Source: Euborellia annulipes (taxonomy: Eukaryota > Arthropoda > Insecta > Dermaptera > Anisolabididae). Taken from it: DNA of 64,000 nt. Under the pieces are notes generated by a model. The model saw only the letters and a program-made list of their open reading frames with translations, made no database searches and was not told where the DNA came from. The stretch spans positions 1 through 64,000 of the forward strand of contig JAKCPI010007829.1 in the NCBI GenBank assembly GCA_023213315.1, in the 5' to 3' direction. Made by a program: the position numbers and the translations under genes. Numbering within the stretch: position 1 is the first letter of the stretch; each line of letters opens with the position of its first letter. Of the stretch, positions 10,434 to 21,504 are shown in pieces.

Positions 10434-10490
10434 AAATTCGCCTGGGACGGGATTCGAACCCTCGACCTTTGGCGCCTCTAGGTCAAGGGC
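10434..10490 (-). repeat. tRNA-like 3' half
   Basis: On minus, GAGGGTTCGAATCCCGTCCC is a good T-arm/B-box followed by an acceptor-like strand and a T run. The 5' half of a tRNA is missing, so this is a tRNA-derived relic, not a tRNA gene. Confidence 0.5.
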
Positions 10491-10999
10491 ATTAATTAGT
10501 TAATTAAAATAAATAAATAGAAACAACAAACAAATCCAGATTTAGTATGAAATTTGACAGGTATTTAATATCATCGTTGATTAAGTTATTATAAAAATCC
10601 TGAAGAAATAAAATTTTTTCCGTGAAAGCCAATTAAGAAAAATTAATTAATAGCGTATTGTTCGTTATTGGTCCATACGTGAACAAAAAAAAATCAATTG
10701 TAATGCCTATGACATGAATACGCAACTGCTCCTGTCTTTCGCCACTTCTCTGTACTGTCAACGTCCAAGTAAATAGTACGATCTATATTGAAATAAAAAA
10801 AAAAAAACCTCATTTCAAAATATAGATTACGATCTCTTCTCCTCTTCCGAGAATTCTTGGACAATGAGGGTGGCGAGTGCTTGTCTGCCTACCTTGCGTG
10901 ATGTCCTTTAAAATAAAGAGTCATATTTCTAGAAATCATTCGATATGTAGCTCCCGATTATCCGACCCAATTCATCTCCCCTCTGATATATTATAAAAA

Positions 11000-11535
11000 A
11001 AAAAGTTGAAAAGAAAAATATAACATTTCTATTTCGTGCATTAAAGTCTCTTTGATATGACGTCACTAGGGTCTCTCTGATATTATATGAGAAAAGTGAT
11101 ATATAAAAGGTAACATTTCTATTTCGTGCATTAAAGTCTCTTTAATATGACGTCAGTAGCGTCTCTCAGATATTTATAATATGAGAAAAGTGGAATATAA
11201 AAGGTAACATTTCTATTTCGTGCATCAAAGTCTCTTTAATATGACGTCACTAGCGTCTCTCTGATATATATAATATGAGAAAAGTGGAATATAAAAGGTA
11301 ACATTTCTATTTCGTGCATTAAAGTCTCTTTAATATGACGTCAATGACGTCAGTAGCGTCTCTCAGATATTTATAATATGAGAAAAGTGGAATATAAAAA
11401 GTAACATTTCCATTTAGTGCATTAAAGTCTCTTTTATATGACGTCAGTAGCGTCCCTCTGATATATTATGAGATAAAAAGTAACATTTCTATTTCGTGCA
11501 TTCAAGTTTAATATGACGTCATTAGCGTCCTTATA
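11000..11535. repeat. Tandem array with seven TGACGTCA palindromes
   Basis: About five to six imperfect units of 75-103 bp share aacatttctatttcgtgcat, TTAAAGTCTCTTT, ATATGACGTCA and TAGCGTCTCTCTGATAT. The perfect CRE/ATF-type octamer TGACGTCA occurs at 11058, 11148, 11242, 11336, 11345, 11439 and 11514 (first base). The array could be a simple satellite, or a cluster of bZIP binding sites lying beyond the end of the 12303-12488 (-) exon, which would place it in or beyond that gene's intron. Function is inference. Confidence 0.85.
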
Positions 11536-11719
11536 CACAATTTGAATTTGATTTTTTTGCAAAGATTTTCTACAACATACTGTACAAATGTGATATTATC
11601 TATTATTATGAATTTATACCTTTGCAAACAATCACGTTCCATTATTCGTTAAAATTCAATTTTTTTTTTTAATATCAAATGTAAATTTTTATTACCGAAC
11701 ATAAACATATCGTTTATAA

Positions 11720-11754
11720 CACATTTCGCCCACTCTTATGGCGTCATTCATCAG
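11720..11754 (-). ncRNA. Hammerhead-like motif, probably decayed
   Basis: Minus strand: CTGATGA, stem II with GCC paired to GGC, then GAAATGTG. The base after AUGU is G, which is not tolerated at the cleavage position, so activity is doubtful. Confidence 0.4.
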
Positions 11755-12290
11755 AATCAACAGACAAAATAATAAATAATAAATAGTTATAAAAATAGAT
11801 AAAAATTAAACTTTCTGAATGTCAAAGTGATTAAGTCCTGAATTGAAAATAAACTTCTTTGACAAATTATTTTATTCTCTGCCGTTATGGTCAAGAATAA
11901 AATTTTCGGATAATTCAAGTTTTGACAATTTATTTAATAAAAAACTTTTTGACTTTGACTTTTTGATAAAAATATAAATATTAGAAAATTTAATTGTTAA
12001 TTCGTTCGTTAAAGTCTCTGAAATGAATTCGGTCATTAAAGTCTCCTAATAGTAAATTAGGGAGGGTTTGGTGTTAGCACATTTGTAGAAAATGAATAGG
12101 AGGAAAGAAAAAAGGGCCTGGGGGCCTGGGTCAGCACGATCACGGAGAGTAAAGGAGAAACCCCTGAGGCAGCCGGTTTCCGTCAGTCTGCCGATTCATG
12201 GTGTGTGTGTGGGTGCCCTAAGGCCAACAAGGGAAGCCCTGGCTCCGTTCCCTCGTGACCTTCCCTTCGGGAATATCTGAAGAGCAATGA
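11755..12290. other. Intron or intergenic sequence
   Basis: Probably intronic if the 12303-12488 exon is real. The 10-mer TTAAAGTCTC recurs at 12009 and 12036. A GC-richer part (12110-12260) has no convincing exon: its frames lack splice-bounded support. Confidence 0.5.
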
Positions 12291-12302
12291 CCCCTTCCTT
12301 AC

Positions 12303-12488
12303 CTCGCTTAAATCTTCAGCGTCGCATCGTTTACGTTCATCTTCAGTGCTACAGCCGTCATCGTCGTCGTCCATTAGCTCGAAATTGACATCGTTGTTGT
12401 TGTCAGAAACGACGACGGCGGCATCGGCAGCGTCCAATTCACGTTTCAAGAGCGCCGCCATCTGGTGGCGAGGACTACCCGCCGCCAT
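12303..12488 (-). CDS. First coding exon candidate (62 codons), unidentified acidic protein
   Basis: Minus-strand start at 12488 in context attATGGCG. It encodes MAAGSPRHQMAALLKRELDA, then an Asn run, a five-Asp acidic stretch (DDDDD), and ends AEDLSE in phase 0 at GAG|GTAAGG, a very good splice donor. It lies in a CpG-rich patch unlike the AT-rich surroundings, as expected for a promoter-proximal exon. The composition (Ala-rich start, acidic middle, charged end) suggests a disordered N-terminus of a nuclear or regulatory protein. I do not recognise the gene. The remaining exons would lie at lower coordinates or outside the window. Confidence 0.6.
12452..12470 (-). promoter_or_regulatory. CTCF-like motif inside the exon
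   Basis: Minus strand CCACCAGATGGCGGC fits the metazoan CTCF core consensus (CCASYAGRKGGCRS). It overlaps the codons for HQMAA, so it may be coincidence. Confidence 0.25.
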
Positions 12489-12720
12489 AATTTTTAAGGG
12501 ATTTCCGGGATTACCGATTAAAAAAAAAAAAAATTATTCGGCGGCCATCGTTATGTCGTGTGGCTGTCGGGAGAGACGGAGGCACACTGCCCGCAGGCGC
12601 CCCCCGTGGCCCAAGAGAGCAACAGCGCCCCTGGCGGCCACAGGTGGCGTCGCCAACATGGCGGCGGCTGACCTCGAGAACCGGCTCCGCATGCTGCTGC
12701 GCCTCATCTCGCATTGTCCC
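12489..12720. promoter_or_regulatory. CpG-rich promoter-like segment
   Basis: This is the sharpest CpG/GC-rich segment of the left half of the window. It would be the 5' UTR and promoter of the 12303-12488 exon. On plus at about 12655-12664, CCAACATGGCGGC resembles the YY1-type start-site element seen at TATA-less promoters. The frame from 12658 (MAAADLENRLRML) has no good donor and stops at 39 codons. Divergent transcription is possible but unproven. Confidence 0.45.
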
Positions 12721-12799
12721 GCAATTGGAGCATCTCCCCACCAACCATTCCGGCATATTATTATTCAAATATTCAGTTAAGGGGGAGGGGGGGATATAT

Positions 12800-14667
12800 T
12801 TTTATTAAATATCCTATCTATTTCATGGGGAATATTTATATTAAAGTGAAAGAAAAGGATTTCTGCATTTTCCTAAGTGTGTTTAATGAATACAAGTTTA
12901 ATATTTAAAAAAATCAGAAAAATCTTTTCAAAAATAAAATAGTTGGTTATTTAATTGTATTCAATTGGAGACTTCGTTGTGGTGTGGGGGGGTTGTTGTG
13001 TGGGGGGGGCCGGTTTTTTTTTAATGCTGGAATGTGAAATCCGGCGTTAAAGTCTCCAAATAAAAGATGAAAATATTTTGATAATTTAAAAAAAAAAGAA
13101 TAAGGAGAAAAGAACTATTTTCAAAAATAAAAGAAAATAAATAATAATTTTGTGGTTTTAACCAAATTCTATCTCTATCCCATAGCTATTTAATTCAAAC
13201 CATATGAAAAAAAAAAAAACTTTGATTGGTCGGTATTTGTTCATTTTCTCTTTTAAGCTTAGGCTTATATATAATAATATAGAAAAAAAAATAAAGACTA
13301 GGTAACGTTTATCTATATATATTATATTTTATATTTTACAAGAAAGAAAGAAAGAATTCAGATAATAATCGGTTAAGAGAGAAAGGAAAAAGAAGAAAAA
13401 AAAATAAATAGGAATGTGAAACAAACAAAACCCTTAATTTTGGCAAATTGCTAACTTCTATCTCTTTCTTGGTTAAAAAATCACAAAAACATAGAAATAA
13501 GATTTATTTATTAAAAAAAAAAAGAGGTAAACTCAGGTGATTTTATTTTCTTAAGTATTTAAAGATTAAACTATCCCGTATTTATTTATGATATAATGCT
13601 CCAGGCAACTCTGTGATTAAAATACAATATATATAATCGATAATCGTTTTTTTTTTGTATATAATTCAATTCGCATTCTGGCATTAAAGTCTCCAAATAA
13701 AAGCTTCAAAATAAAGCTTAAAAAAATATTTTAAAATAAGGACAAATTCAAAATTTCATAGTTTTAACAATTGTCCATCTAGCAAAAGTATAATGGGGCT
13801 CTTATTGGTCCAGCCAGGCATCCTAAGCTCCCAAAATTTCCATTTTTCTCTCCCGTGAAAACCATTTGACTTTTTTTTTCTCATCTTTTCAAACGCATTT
13901 TATTTGCCCAATAATCGATTATGAAAAATAATCGGAGAATAATCGATTATTTTCCTCAGCCCTAATCTTTAGAATTGTTTCGTCTTGTATAATTTCGTTA
14001 AAAAGTCTTAAGATACCGAAGACTAAAAATAAAAATAATTATAAATATTGTTTTTGACGTCACTACACCTCTGCTAACGTTACTTCTAATTCCGCAATCA
14101 TATCAGTGAGTAAGAAAGAAGACGGACAAAATTATTATCAATTTACAATCTTGCAAGTTTAAAGAGAGTTTAATTGTTTATCTCTAACAAAAACAAAAAC
14201 AAAAATAGCCCTTTTTCCCGTTAATTGAAAAACTTTCTCTCTAGAGAGGATATAAATAAATAAAATTTTACGTTTTGGTCTAATGCTTAGCTCTTTTTCA
14301 TATATTAAAATATATGATATAATTATAAAAAAAAAAAAATTAGAAATAAAAAAAAACTCCATTTTTTTTTATACATAATGATTCTATAATCATTTAATTA
14401 CATGTAATTAATTTCAAATCAATTTCCTCAATTTTACATTAAATTTAAAATGCGTTTAAAGAAAAGGAGAGAGCGAGAAAAAAAAATCAATTATTTCTAG
14501 AATATTAAATTTAATATTTAGCGTTTTTTTTTTAATTCATAATGAGTTATTAAATGGTTTTATTATAAATATGTTCGCCTTCGAATCCACACCCTTTGGT
14601 GTTAGTGTATGACAAAGCCACTATTTTTAACCTCTTGACTTCAGGGGGGGGGGGTATTTATATTAAT
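12800..14667. other. AT-rich stretch without a gene
   Basis: There are many homopolymer runs and no exon-like frames. The 20-mer TTAAAGTCTCCAAATAAAAG occurs twice (13047 and 13684) and shares its first ten bases with the tandem array at 11.0-11.5 kb. Confidence 0.6.
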
Positions 14668-15225
14668 TATTGACATTTTCAACTTTGAAATAAAAATTTA
14701 ATTATATGTAAATTTTTATAATTTTTCAATTAAGAGATTTAATTAGCTTATTAAAATTAATTAGTTTTAATTTTGAGATAGAACCCAATGCTTTTCAATG
14801 GATAAAAATTTATTTTTAGGAATTTTTTGAGACTCCCCATTTGGGGATTTGGAGACATTAGGCTAATATTTTACATAGACACTCCATAACCTTTTTATAT
14901 GTTGTATTTTACGTTATTATATATTTTCTTTTGATTAATAACACTTTCCACTTTGAAACAAAAAATAAATAAAAATTTAATTATATAAATTTTTATAATT
15001 TTTCATTTAAGAGATTTAATTAGCTTATTAAAATTAATTAGTTTTAATTTTGAGATTGAACCCAATGCTTTTCAATGAATAAAATTCATTATCAGAGATT
15101 TTTTGAGCATCCCCATTTGGGGATTTGAAAACCCGAATATTTTTCCGTCCTTTATTGTAAAATTTCAACGTGAATAAGGCATTTAAGACAGATAGACGGA
15201 CACTCGGCATTTATATATATAGATG
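14668..15225. repeat. Tandemly duplicated dispersed repeat
   Basis: Two similar blocks (about 14668-14860 and 14947-15131) share ttaagagatttaattagc, ttttgagat, aacccaatgcttttcaatg and CCCCATTTGGGGATTTG. The right one runs into gacagatagacggacactc and an ATATATATAGATGG end. The same ending, reverse complemented, starts the copy near 63620, and a cousin ends at 44025. It looks like the 3' end of an old LINE/SINE family. Confidence 0.6.
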
Positions 15226-15800
15226 GCCACCCTAACAGACCGATGTTTACCAGAAGGCAAAAAGCGGCGGCTGTTGGTGGCTAACAACAAAAGAGGTGCT
15301 AATTTTTATTTTATTTTTTTTGTGCTCTTTTCTTCCCTTTTTAAGCTTAGTTTTTTTTTTTTTTTGTACCTGACCCTTATGAGTTCCGGGTTTTTTCTTC
15401 TTTCTTTTAAGATTAATTATATTATTAAAGACAAAAAAAAAAAAAAACGGTCCAAGTGGCGGCTTTCGGATTTGCATTTGCATAAAGAGATGTTGTCTTG
15501 GCAACAAGCCAGAAAAGGAGAGGAGATGTAATCGACTAAGAAATTAATATGCTGGGGGGGGGGATAGAGAGACGGATGGACGAACAGACGAACGGACGGA
15601 CATTGGCGGCAAAAGTGAGAGAGAAGAGGCAATCAGAGCAACACACACACACACACACACACACACAAGAGGGAATTTCATCTTCATCGTCATCGTCCAT
15701 TTGGCTGGTGAAACAACTTCTTTATAATCAATAAAATTTTCTCATTTATTCTCTTCCCCTCCAAAAAAAAGTAACCATTCGCTAATTATTGAGCCATTGT
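15226..15800. other. Low-complexity stretch
   Basis: Contains T and A runs, a GGACGGAC tract (15570-15605) and a (CA)n at about 15642-15667. Overlapping open frames on both strands are products of these tracts. Confidence 0.6.
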
Positions 15801-15810
15801 TGAGTCCATT

Positions 15811-16029
15811 GGACGATGTTATGCATGAAGGAACCAAGCGCCATTAACCTAAATCAGAGATAAGGAACATTTTATTTACACAATTGTAAACAAAATAAAA
15901 AAAAAGTGCACAGAGTAATAATGTTATGATTTAAATAAAGAGGGACATCTTCTTTATCCATACAAGATGGCGGTCTTATCTCAATTTCGATTATAATGGC
16001 GCTTGGTTCCTTCATGCATAACATCGTCC
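15811..16029. mobile_element. TIR MITE, GGACGATG family, copy 1
   Basis: The ends are GGACGATGTTATGCATGAAG and its complement. The inverted repeat extends about 35 bp (through CCAAGCGCCATTA). It is 219 bp long and non-coding. A second copy is at 17405-17635. The short A/T-rich flanks do not resolve the duplication here. Confidence 0.8.
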
Positions 16030-16118
16030 ATTCGATTTATTAGATACAAATTGTTAATAAAAAATAAGTGGTAGTTTCTTTTGTAAATAAAACAATACTT
16101 TCTCTCTATATACAGGTA

Positions 16119-16419
16119 CAGTAGAGTCCCGTTAATCCGAACTAATTGGGACCGAGGGTCGTTCGGATTATCGGGAAGTTCGGATTAACCGGAATTGTAA
16201 GCTTGAATTAGTTAATTTTGATAATAAAGTCGTATTTATAACGTTGTAAACCGTGAAACTTGTCGGTGATATTAAACTCTAAATAAATATTTCATAATAA
16301 TAATAAAATAAAGTTCCTTTAATGTCTAATTTTCATTTATATTCCTCTTAAAAAAAAAAAAAATCGTACCCAAAAAGAGTTCGGATTAACCGAAAGTTCG
16401 GATTACCGGGACTCTACTG
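16119..16419. mobile_element. pogo/Tigger-type MITE, TSD TA
   Basis: Second copy of the 8869-9186 family: ends CAGTAGAGTCCCG and CGGGACTCTACTG, exact TA on both sides (16117-16118, 16420-16421). It lies within the loop of an SBR tail hairpin whose stems are at about 16094-16112 and 16681-16697. Confidence 0.85.
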
Positions 16420-16429
16420 TATTAAGATA

Positions 16430-16680
16430 TGGACCGTTTATTTTGAAAGTGGTGTAAGTCCATTTTCTATTGTTTCGAGAAAATGAAAGATTTGCTTATC
16501 TGTTTATTAAAAAATCTATTTACCGACCAATTTTCAACTGTACAAAGCATGGGAATTTTTTAAGAAATTTACCACTAGCTAGTTATACATAGAAAATTTA
16601 CATTAATTTAAGCATAAATTATGTGATATCTCATTTTTTTTTTTAAATGGTCTTTAAGCACTTTCAAAATAAACGGTCCA
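16430..16680. mobile_element. mariner-type MITE, TSD TA
   Basis: 251 bp with near-perfect terminal repeats TGGACCGTTTATTTTGAAAG and its complement, and TA on both sides (16428-16429, 16681-16682). Together with the preceding pogo-type MITE it splits the same SBR tail hairpin. Confidence 0.8.
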
Positions 16681-16989
16681 TATATAGGTAAGAGAAAGAG
16701 CTGCCCAGTCTGATAAAAGCTAATAATACTGTATTTTCAAATCGTGTCATGACTCTAAAGTCAGAATTTAATTATAACTATAGTTATTTCAACGAGAATT
16801 ACAATTTATATTAATAATGGAAATATAGTGATTATATTTTTATAATAATCACTCATTTTTGCCTCTTGCATATATCATTTGGCCTTTTTTTTAAGTATGC
16901 GAGTCTCATCCCAACATTTCAAACTCAAAAAATTTTATAAATTCAACTTTGAATTGTCATGTCACGCTTAGATCCCCCATGTCACAATT

Positions 16990-17230
16990 GGACCCTGTTA
17001 TGCAATGGTGTGTCAAAGACCAAAAAATTAAAAATTGAGTTAAGCACGGAATATTGTTTCAAATGCTATAATTAATAGTATTTTTTATGAAATATGTCCT
17101 AAAAAAATTTATATTTAATGTTACTTGCACAATTGACAACAAAAATTATATATAATCCAATGAAAACAAAAAATTGATTTTCTCAAAACTGGATGTTTGG
17201 TCTTTGACACACCATTGCATAACAGGGTCC
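16990..17230. mobile_element. TIR MITE, GGACCCTG family, TSD AATT
   Basis: The terminal repeats are GGACCCTGTTATGCAATGG and complement, extending to GTGTGTCAA. The flanks are AATT at 16986-16989 and 17231-17234. The interior is nearly identical to 61731-61980. No coding capacity. A consistent 4-bp A/T duplication is unusual and not the TTAA of piggyBac. Confidence 0.8.
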
Positions 17231-17404
17231 AATTAGAAACGTTTTGTCCAAACTCCAACCCCCCCCCCCCTTTAACGCGTTACGTGATATGTGGACGAGC
17301 CCTTAGGCTGTTTCCATTCTCAAAATATCTTTTATGCTATTAATTTTTAACAGTAAACCAATCTTGTTTCTAAATATAACAAACAATTTGACTGAAGATG
17401 AATT

Positions 17405-17635
17405 GGACGATGTTATGCATAAAGGAACCAAGCGCCATTATGATCGAAATTGAGATAAGATCTAGAGTAAAAGAAGATCTACCTCCTTATTTAAATCACA
17501 ACATTATTACTCTGTGCTTTTTTTTTTGTATAAAACAAGATTGTCATTGGCTTTGTTTACAAATGAGCAAATAAAATGACCCCTATCTCAAATTTCGGTT
17601 AATGACGCTTAGTTCCTTCATGCATAACATCGTTC
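17405..17635. mobile_element. TIR MITE, GGACGATG family, copy 2
   Basis: Same terminal repeats as 15811-16029 with AATT on both sides (17401-17404, 17636-17639). The interior is in the opposite orientation to copy 1. Confidence 0.75.
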
Positions 17636-17639
17636 AATT

Positions 17640-18240
17640 AGTAAAACGAGTTGAAATGTCTAATTTTTGAGTTTAATGTCAAAGACTTCATAATAAGGCA
17701 GTCAAAACACACTTCTATCAATTTTTATGAAATTAAAACGCTATATTTGTATTTTTGTCAGTAATTTCAAAAATTGCAAATCTTGATTATCCAGTAGAAA
17801 CAATTATTATAGAATTGTCCATGAGGGGGTAGATCTAGATGCAGATGATGATGAGAGCCTCTCTCATCTCTGAACTCGATTACTTTTTTTCTTTTTTTTT
17901 TTTTTAAATTGTATTTAATAATGAGCTTGCTTGATTGGCTGGCTGGCTGGCTGCTTGGACGTTTCGAATCACGCATTTCGATTTGTTCCTTTAAATCACT
18001 CACGCATTCTATTTTCTTTTTCATCTCTTTCTTTCTTCTTTTTTTTTTTATTCAAACGACACGCCAACGCCACGAAAAGTGTAGAGTAAAGTAGTCTGCT
18101 CCTCCCTCTTGGATGATTGATCCATTGGGATTAGAAAAGGAAGCATTTTCAGAATTTAGCTTACAAGTTTGTCTCCTGTTAATGCTAATGTTTCTAACTC
18201 TTCCCTCTAGAAACCTTTTGTTTAACGTCAGGATCAAATT
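17640..18240. other. Intergenic stretch
   Basis: No gene seen. Low-complexity T-rich runs and a short GGCT repeat near 17938-17955. Confidence 0.6.
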
Positions 18241-18853
18241 TTACTTTCTCTTACCCTATATATGAAATATATATAGAGAGAAAGTATTGCGATCATGTCG
18301 AAAATTATATGTCGAGATTTTGATGAATATACATGTTTTGAGGTTCCCCAAAAAAGTGGGTCCCGCAAATTGGTCTGTGTGTGTGTGTGGGGACATTTTT
18401 GACCATGAAGGAAATGAGCTAGGAGGTTAAAATTTTATATTTAAATTAGGCACCTTCCGAACTCGTGTAAATAAGCTTTTAAACAAAATCGGCCAAAAAG
18501 TACTAGTACTTTACTGATGTACTTTTTCCAGTTTTTTGTGATTTTCTCAAAATTCGCTGCAACGATTTTGTTTAAAATTCATAAATCAACTATTTTTTAG
18601 ATGCTCTTTAAAAAGTATATCAGTAAAATTTTTCGTGGAAATCGTTTGAAGTACACTTTACTGATGTGGAAGCATTCGTAGCTCAGCGCCATCTATGAAT
18701 CATCGCGTGGTCAAGTTTGGAACTAAAGTGCTAAGAACAACTAAATATATCTCGACACAAAAAATCTGGTGTCAACAGCACGGTGCACAACTTTCTTTTT
18801 ACCGAAGGGTAAGAGAAAGTTGTGTGCTGTGCGCCAGTCACACCAGATTTTTT
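18241..18853 (-). repeat. SBR family, near full-length copy
   Basis: The tail hairpin (TACTTTCTCTTACCC... GAGAAAGTA) is at 18241-18280. Then follow the body with the AGTACTAGTACTTTACTGA palindrome and the head hairpin ending CACACCAGAT near 18850. The deduced frame at 18695-18934 is repeat-derived. Confidence 0.8.
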
Positions 18854-19686
18854 AATTTCAATGCATTCGTGTCGGGAATATTTTCTAAATTTTATTGTAT
18901 TTCTTATACAGTCGAAGGCGGGCTTTGCGACTAGTATTAAATATAATTAATTCCAATGGCTACCGGAAGACGTTCCACATGTTTGTTTTTCGGGGCCACC
19001 CCACCGAAATCGGGCCGTGGGTCTGGTAAATGGTGAACTTAAATCAACAATAGTAATTTTAAAAATTTTATTTAAAAATCTCATTTTTTATTTTTCTTAA
19101 ATTAGATATCAAAGTCAGACCGCACAGCTAGTAAAATAAAAGTTTATTTATTGAATTAAAAAGCTTAAAAAAAAAAAAAATTCATTGAATGAGACATGAA
19201 TTGAATTTCTAAAAGAGGGAGGGGGGAGAGAAAATTGAATTTTCACGCCTCCAAAAAAAAAAAAAAAAGGATTTAATCATCCAGAAAAAAAAAAAAAACG
19301 AGCGTTTGTAGAACGGAAGAAAAAAGAAGCCGGAAGTAGAGGGCGTTGCAATCGGCAAGAAATTAATGAATGAAACGAAGTGAATGAAAATTGAAGAGAG
19401 AGAGAGAGGAGAAAATGCCTCAGGGGGTCAAACACAGGTCGCTTAATAACTAAACACTCGACATACGACGTCCACGATGACGACGTCCACTCTTCTCCTC
19501 TTTTAAACCAACAACTAAAGAACAAAATTCATTTAAAAAAAAAAATTGAAAACAGAAAATTATCCTGAATAATGGGATGAAGCTTGTTTATAAATCCCAA
19601 AAGGTAGAGAGAAGATCAGTAGATTTTATTATTGCACATGATCATCGACATCATGAGGCTATGGCAACTTTGCCTAGTATTAAGAG
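18854..19686. other. Intergenic stretch
   Basis: A GC-richer piece near 18955-19030 has no splice-bounded frame. The rest is A-rich and GA-rich low complexity. Confidence 0.5.
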
Positions 19687-20253
19687 GGCACGGGACCGAG
19701 GTGTTACGCATGTTTTTCCCGATAAGAGGGCGTTGTGTGTCATAAAAAGTATGCCCAAAAAATCAAGTAATTCGAAAATTTGCCAAGAGATGTCAGAATG
19801 GTAGCTAATAATATTTAATGCATTTGGTTGATTTTCATTGATCTTTTAACAATAAATACTTTATAAATGTTATTATATATTATGTATCTTTTATAAAAGC
19901 ATAAAAATATATAAATATAGGCCAGATATAGGTTAATACTATATCGGCTGTTAGACTAGCCTGCCATCTATTGCAAGAATGCTGAACTAATTTGACAGTT
20001 GATTTTTAAATAAATCATCTAAGCTTATTTTTAAAATTTCTTAATTAATAAGTGATTAATAATAACAATAAATTCATTTTTAAATTTAAAAAAAAATTAA
20101 AGATTATTGGGACAGATTGTTTTTTTGTATTTGCTTGATAACAAAAAAATTAATTACGATAATTTTTTAATAAGTCATTAAAAAAATTATAGCTCGATGT
20201 CCCCATAATTCCTTATGAATTTAATTCATTAAAAAAAAACCGCATTGAATTTT
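19687..20253. repeat. Dispersed 570-bp repeat, copy 1
   Basis: Nearly identical, base for base, to 49990-50557 (from GTGTTACGCATGTTTTTCCC through AAAAAACCGCATTGAA), with few substitutions. Both copies share a short frame ending KICQEM. The high similarity points to a recent mobile insertion. The family is unknown. No terminal repeats are visible. Confidence 0.75.
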
Positions 20254-20255
20254 CT

Positions 20256-20919
20256 CACTGGCAGTCTTACGACTATCGTTATTACAAATATTGATAAAAT
20301 GGAAGCCTACCCCCCATTAAAATTATATAAAATAAATTTCTCAATCTCTTCATTCCCTCTTTTGGACAATTAACAACATAAAGTGAGAAGGACAAACGAC
20401 AGTCGACGCGTGACAGGAAAAGACATTTTGGAATCAATAATTATGGGCTAGGGGATTATAATTAAAATGAAATTTTTGCTGACTGACTGACATCACTCTC
20501 TCATGTTGTAATAATAATTAAAACAGGTTGTTGTTGTTGTTGTTTGATATTTGCATTTGTTTAACCTCCCTCCCTCCCTTCTTTTTTTTCCGTGTTTTAG
20601 ATCAATTATCCGACCAATCAGCGGCCGTCTTTTTACCCTCCTCTCAATCAGATCCATTAAAAACTCATTAACAAGAGTTGAAAAAATAAAAATAAAAATT
20701 GACAACAACAGCGTGAAAGATAGATGTTCCCGCCATTTCAAAACTACTTGTCAGATTGTTATGGGGCTTTTTCCAGATCAGTATGGACATTTAACGGTTT
20801 TATTTTTGGAAAAACTCATAAAATTTAAATAAATTTAAAGCTGACTTCAATTTAATAAGATTTTAATAAGAAATTATTTTTAAAAAATCTAGACGAGATC
20901 CAGAGTACGAATTTAAGTT
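20256..20919. other. Intergenic stretch
   Basis: No gene seen. Includes a (TTG)n tract at about 20527-20542. Confidence 0.6.
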
Positions 20920-20927
20920 CACCGAAG

Positions 20928-21169
20928 CATGGGCGTACCCAGGATCAAATCTAGAGGGGGGGGGTCGTTCAGATTGTGACATAGCTTTTTTTATATAGAG
21001 AGAGGAAAAGCCTTCGAATTAAAGGCCTAAAAACCCTCGAGTCCTAACAAAAAAATCATTCCCCGTCGCCATCCACCAATTTCCTTTCGTTTCATCACTT
21101 TATAAACATTTAATTTTTTTTTTTGCTTCTAGGGGGGGGGGGCAGCTGCCCCCGCTGGCTACGCCCATG
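20928..21169. mobile_element. hAT-like MITE, TSD CACCGAAG
   Basis: Ends CATGGGCGTACCCAGG and GGCTACGCCCATG with G/C runs just inside. The exact 8-bp repeat CACCGAAG lies at 20920-20927 and 21170-21177. It is related to the element at 1647-1892. Confidence 0.8.
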
Positions 21170-21266
21170 CACCGAAGGCAGAATGAGCAGCTAGTTATTT
21201 ATAATTTTATTTTCATATACAATATTCATACCTAGAGACAATTGGACTACGTATAATATAATAACG

Positions 21267-21339
21267 GGTTCCGTGGTGTAGTGGTTATCACGTCTGCTTT
21301 ACACGCAGAAGGTCCCCAGTTCGATCCCGGGCGGAACCA
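21267..21339 (+). tRNA. tRNA-Val (UAC)
   Basis: A 73-nt cloverleaf with acceptor stem GGTTCCG/CGGAACC (7 of 7 paired) and discriminator A. The D arm is built on TGGTGTAGTGG, which is also the A box. The anticodon stem is TCTGC/GCAGA with loop TTTACAC, giving anticodon UAC, which reads GUA valine codons. The T loop TTCGATC contains the B box GTTCGATCC. The T stem has one A-C mismatch (CCCAG against CCGGG). No intron and no encoded CCA. A run of about 13 T starts two bases downstream. The only confident complete gene in the window. Confidence 0.93.
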
Positions 21340-21341
21340 AG

Positions 21342-21355
21342 TTTTTTTTTTTTTT
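21342..21355 (+). terminator. Pol III terminator of tRNA-Val
   Basis: An uninterrupted T tract directly after the tRNA 3' end; four or more T residues terminate RNA polymerase III. Confidence 0.85.
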
Positions 21356-21451
21356 GTGCTGAAAACCCCTTTCATTGTAAAAAAAAATGAGTGAGAAAGT
21401 AAATTGAGAAGAGAGGCAAATTTTTTTTCGAACTAATACATATAGTACGTT

Positions 21452-21485
21452 GACGTTTCGGAGTTTAAAGGCCACTCATCTTCAG
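21452..21485 (-). ncRNA. Small hammerhead motif
   Basis: Minus strand: CTGAAGA, stem II GAGT paired with ACTC, GAAACGTC. Core intact, C at the cleavage position. It lies between the tRNA and an SBR fragment. Confidence 0.55.
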
Positions 21486-21504
21486 AATATATCCAGTCAA
21501 CATA

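Noticed and set aside
12346..12780. 144-codon plus-strand frame over the CpG-rich patch
   Set aside because: It is antisense to the splice-bounded 12303-12488 exon and runs through an A-run; the composition is that of a reversed GC-rich exon and 5' UTR.
19577..19804. 75-codon plus-strand gene
   Set aside because: The second half lies in the dispersed 570-bp repeat and the first half has no splice or domain support; the duplicate at 50 kb lacks the upstream part.
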